This document shows, in pieces, positions 5,419 to 6,271 of a stretch of DNA of 6,271 nucleotides. A program made the position numbers and the translations under genes. Source of the DNA: Bacillota bacterium (GTDB lineage: Bacteria; Bacillota_E; Sulfobacillia; Sulfobacillales; Sulfobacillaceae); contig JAKAAL010000266.1 of NCBI GenBank assembly GCA_021802375.1, positions 1-6,271 of the forward strand, written 5' to 3'. The notes below the pieces were generated by a model. It saw nothing but the letters and a program-made list of their open reading frames with translations, had not been told where the DNA came from and did no database searches. Every line of letters begins with the position of its first letter. Positions within the stretch are counted from its first letter, which is position 1.

Positions 5419-6271
5419 TCACCGAGACATGCGGCCGATGCGCAGACGCAGTTGGTCCATTTCAGGAAAATGTGTTATGGCTAAGATGACGGCGTAAACC
5501 AGCCCGGAAACGCCGACCACCAGTGCCATACCAAAGAGCAGAGGGATGATCCCAGACCAGGCAGATAAATCGAGAAACATCCGCATGGCCCAAGTCACAG
5601 CAGTGAGACAACCTCCGGCCAGGCCCAGCTGGAGCATCGTTCTCTTAAATTTCACGGATTCCCGTTGTTTGGGTCCTAGGGCCTGTCGAGTCAACATAAA
5701 GGCATTGACCCATTGCGCGCCTCCGGTGGCTAAGGCCAACCCTTCGGCCTTCATCGGATGCACCAGGATGAGGTCGCCAGCGATATTAATCAGAATCGTG
5801 ATGATGCTAAAGCGTGCCGGATGGCGGGTGTCCTGAGTCGCAAAAAAGAGGCGCTGCATATAAAAGGATAGGGCAAAACCTGGAAGCCCGATGGCGAAAT
5901 ACAAAAGCGTTCCTTGGGTGAGCGCGGTGGAACGCCCAGAAAACGCGCCGTGCTGATAAATAAGGCGCAAGATGGGGACGCGAAGCAACAAGAACCATGC
6001 CGTCATCGGCACGATAATGAGCAGAACCAGACGGAATCCGCGCATCGCTAATGCAGTGAACGTCTCGTTATCGTGGCGGCTATGATGTTGGGCCAAGCGG
6101 GTGTAAATGGGGGTGGCCAGCGAGGAAATCAACAAGCTAATCGGCACTTGCACTAGGACGAAGGAATAATTTAAGGCCGCAATACTGCCGATCACCAAGT
6201 AACTGGCTAAGATTCGGTCCACAATTTGGCCGACGGTCCCGACCGAACTCGCCAGAAATCCCAGGGAATCC
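5419..6271 (-). CDS. MurJ/MviN-type lipid II flippase homologue, C-terminal part (5' end outside window)
   Basis: The frame runs from the right edge to a TGA at 5419-5421, giving 283 residues, just over half of a typical 500-residue MurJ; the GTG at 6222 is internal, not the start. Family landmarks in order are QIVDRILASYLVIGS (6228-6184), the 'VP...' TM8 region, an IYTRLAQH segment after it, LRLIYQHGAFSG matching the 'i..llFerGaF' motif, then FFATQDTRHPARFS matching the 'FyA..DtrTPv' motif, and about six further helices. MurJ flips lipid-linked peptidoglycan precursor across the cytoplasmic membrane. Odd: aligning without gaps to E. coli MurJ, the TM8 Arg (R270, in ADRLMEFP) falls on Val, and E273 on Gln, so this may be a MurJ-like paralogue with another substrate rather than the housekeeping enzyme. 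The missing N-terminal half holds the other key residues. No terminator is evident after the stop. Confidence 0.85.
   Translation of the reverse strand, partial: DSLGFLASSVGTVGQIVDRILASYLVIGSIAALNYSFVLVQVPISLLISSLATPIYTRLAQHHSRHDNETFTALAMRGFRLVLLIIVPMTAWFLLLRVPILRLIYQHGAFSGRSTALTQGTLLYFAIGLPGFALSFYMQRLFFATQDTRHPARFSIITILINIAGDLILVHPMKAEGLALATGGAQWVNAFMLTRQALGPKQRESVKFKRTMLQLGLAGGCLTAVTWAMRMFLDLSAWSGIIPLLFGMALVVGVSGLVYAVILAITHFPEMDQLRLRIGRMSR

Noticed and set aside
5072..5987. GGACGCGAAGCA present at about 5072-5083 and again at about 5977-5988
   Set aside because: A single 12-base match, one copy within the flippase coding sequence; it does not extend and is best explained by chance.

Overview
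The window looks like a piece of chromosome from a moderately GC-rich bacterium. Small intergenic gaps, purine-rich Shine-Dalgarno (SD) sites, TTG/GTG starts and sigma-A-type promoters suggest a Firmicutes lineage. An acidophilic Sulfobacillus-like organism is my best guess, but the sequence alone does not prove it. No phage, IS, CRISPR, rRNA or tRNA feature is visible.

Layout. (1) Positions 1-164 hold an unassigned left edge and a strong intrinsic-terminator-like hairpin (122-150). (2) A plus-strand pair follows: a polytopic MOP-superfamily, Wzx-like exporter (165-1442) and an AMP-forming acyl-CoA synthetase of the ANL family (1458-2999). They are 15 nt apart and the SD of the second overlaps the stop of the first, so they are almost certainly co-transcribed. 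(3) A minus-strand gene (2971-4134) encodes a PLP enzyme of the cystathionine gamma-synthase/lyase (MetB/MetI/MetC) family. It converges on the synthetase gene and overlaps its 3' end by 29 bp. (4) A short divergent intergenic region carries a clear TATAAT promoter set inside a 7-bp-arm palindrome. It drives a Bax-inhibitor-1 (BI-1/YetJ-type) membrane protein on the plus strand (4354-5019). (5) A long bulged hairpin (5066-5104) closes that gene. (6) On the minus strand, an 84-residue two-helix membrane protein (5108-5362) has its own promoter. Upstream of it lies the C-terminal half of a MurJ/MviN-type flippase (5419-6271), cut by the window edge.

The genes do not form one obvious pathway. 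Four of the six encode membrane proteins and two are MOP-superfamily flippases, so envelope/export functions dominate, with lipid activation and sulfur amino-acid metabolism between them. I found no convincing new multi-gene system. The observations most worth checking are residue-level departures in two familiar enzymes (loss of the PLP-stacking Tyr in the transsulfuration enzyme; loss of the conserved TM8 Arg in the MurJ homologue), the operator-like palindrome centred on the BI-1 promoter, the hairpin directly in front of the exporter gene, and the convergent gene overlap.
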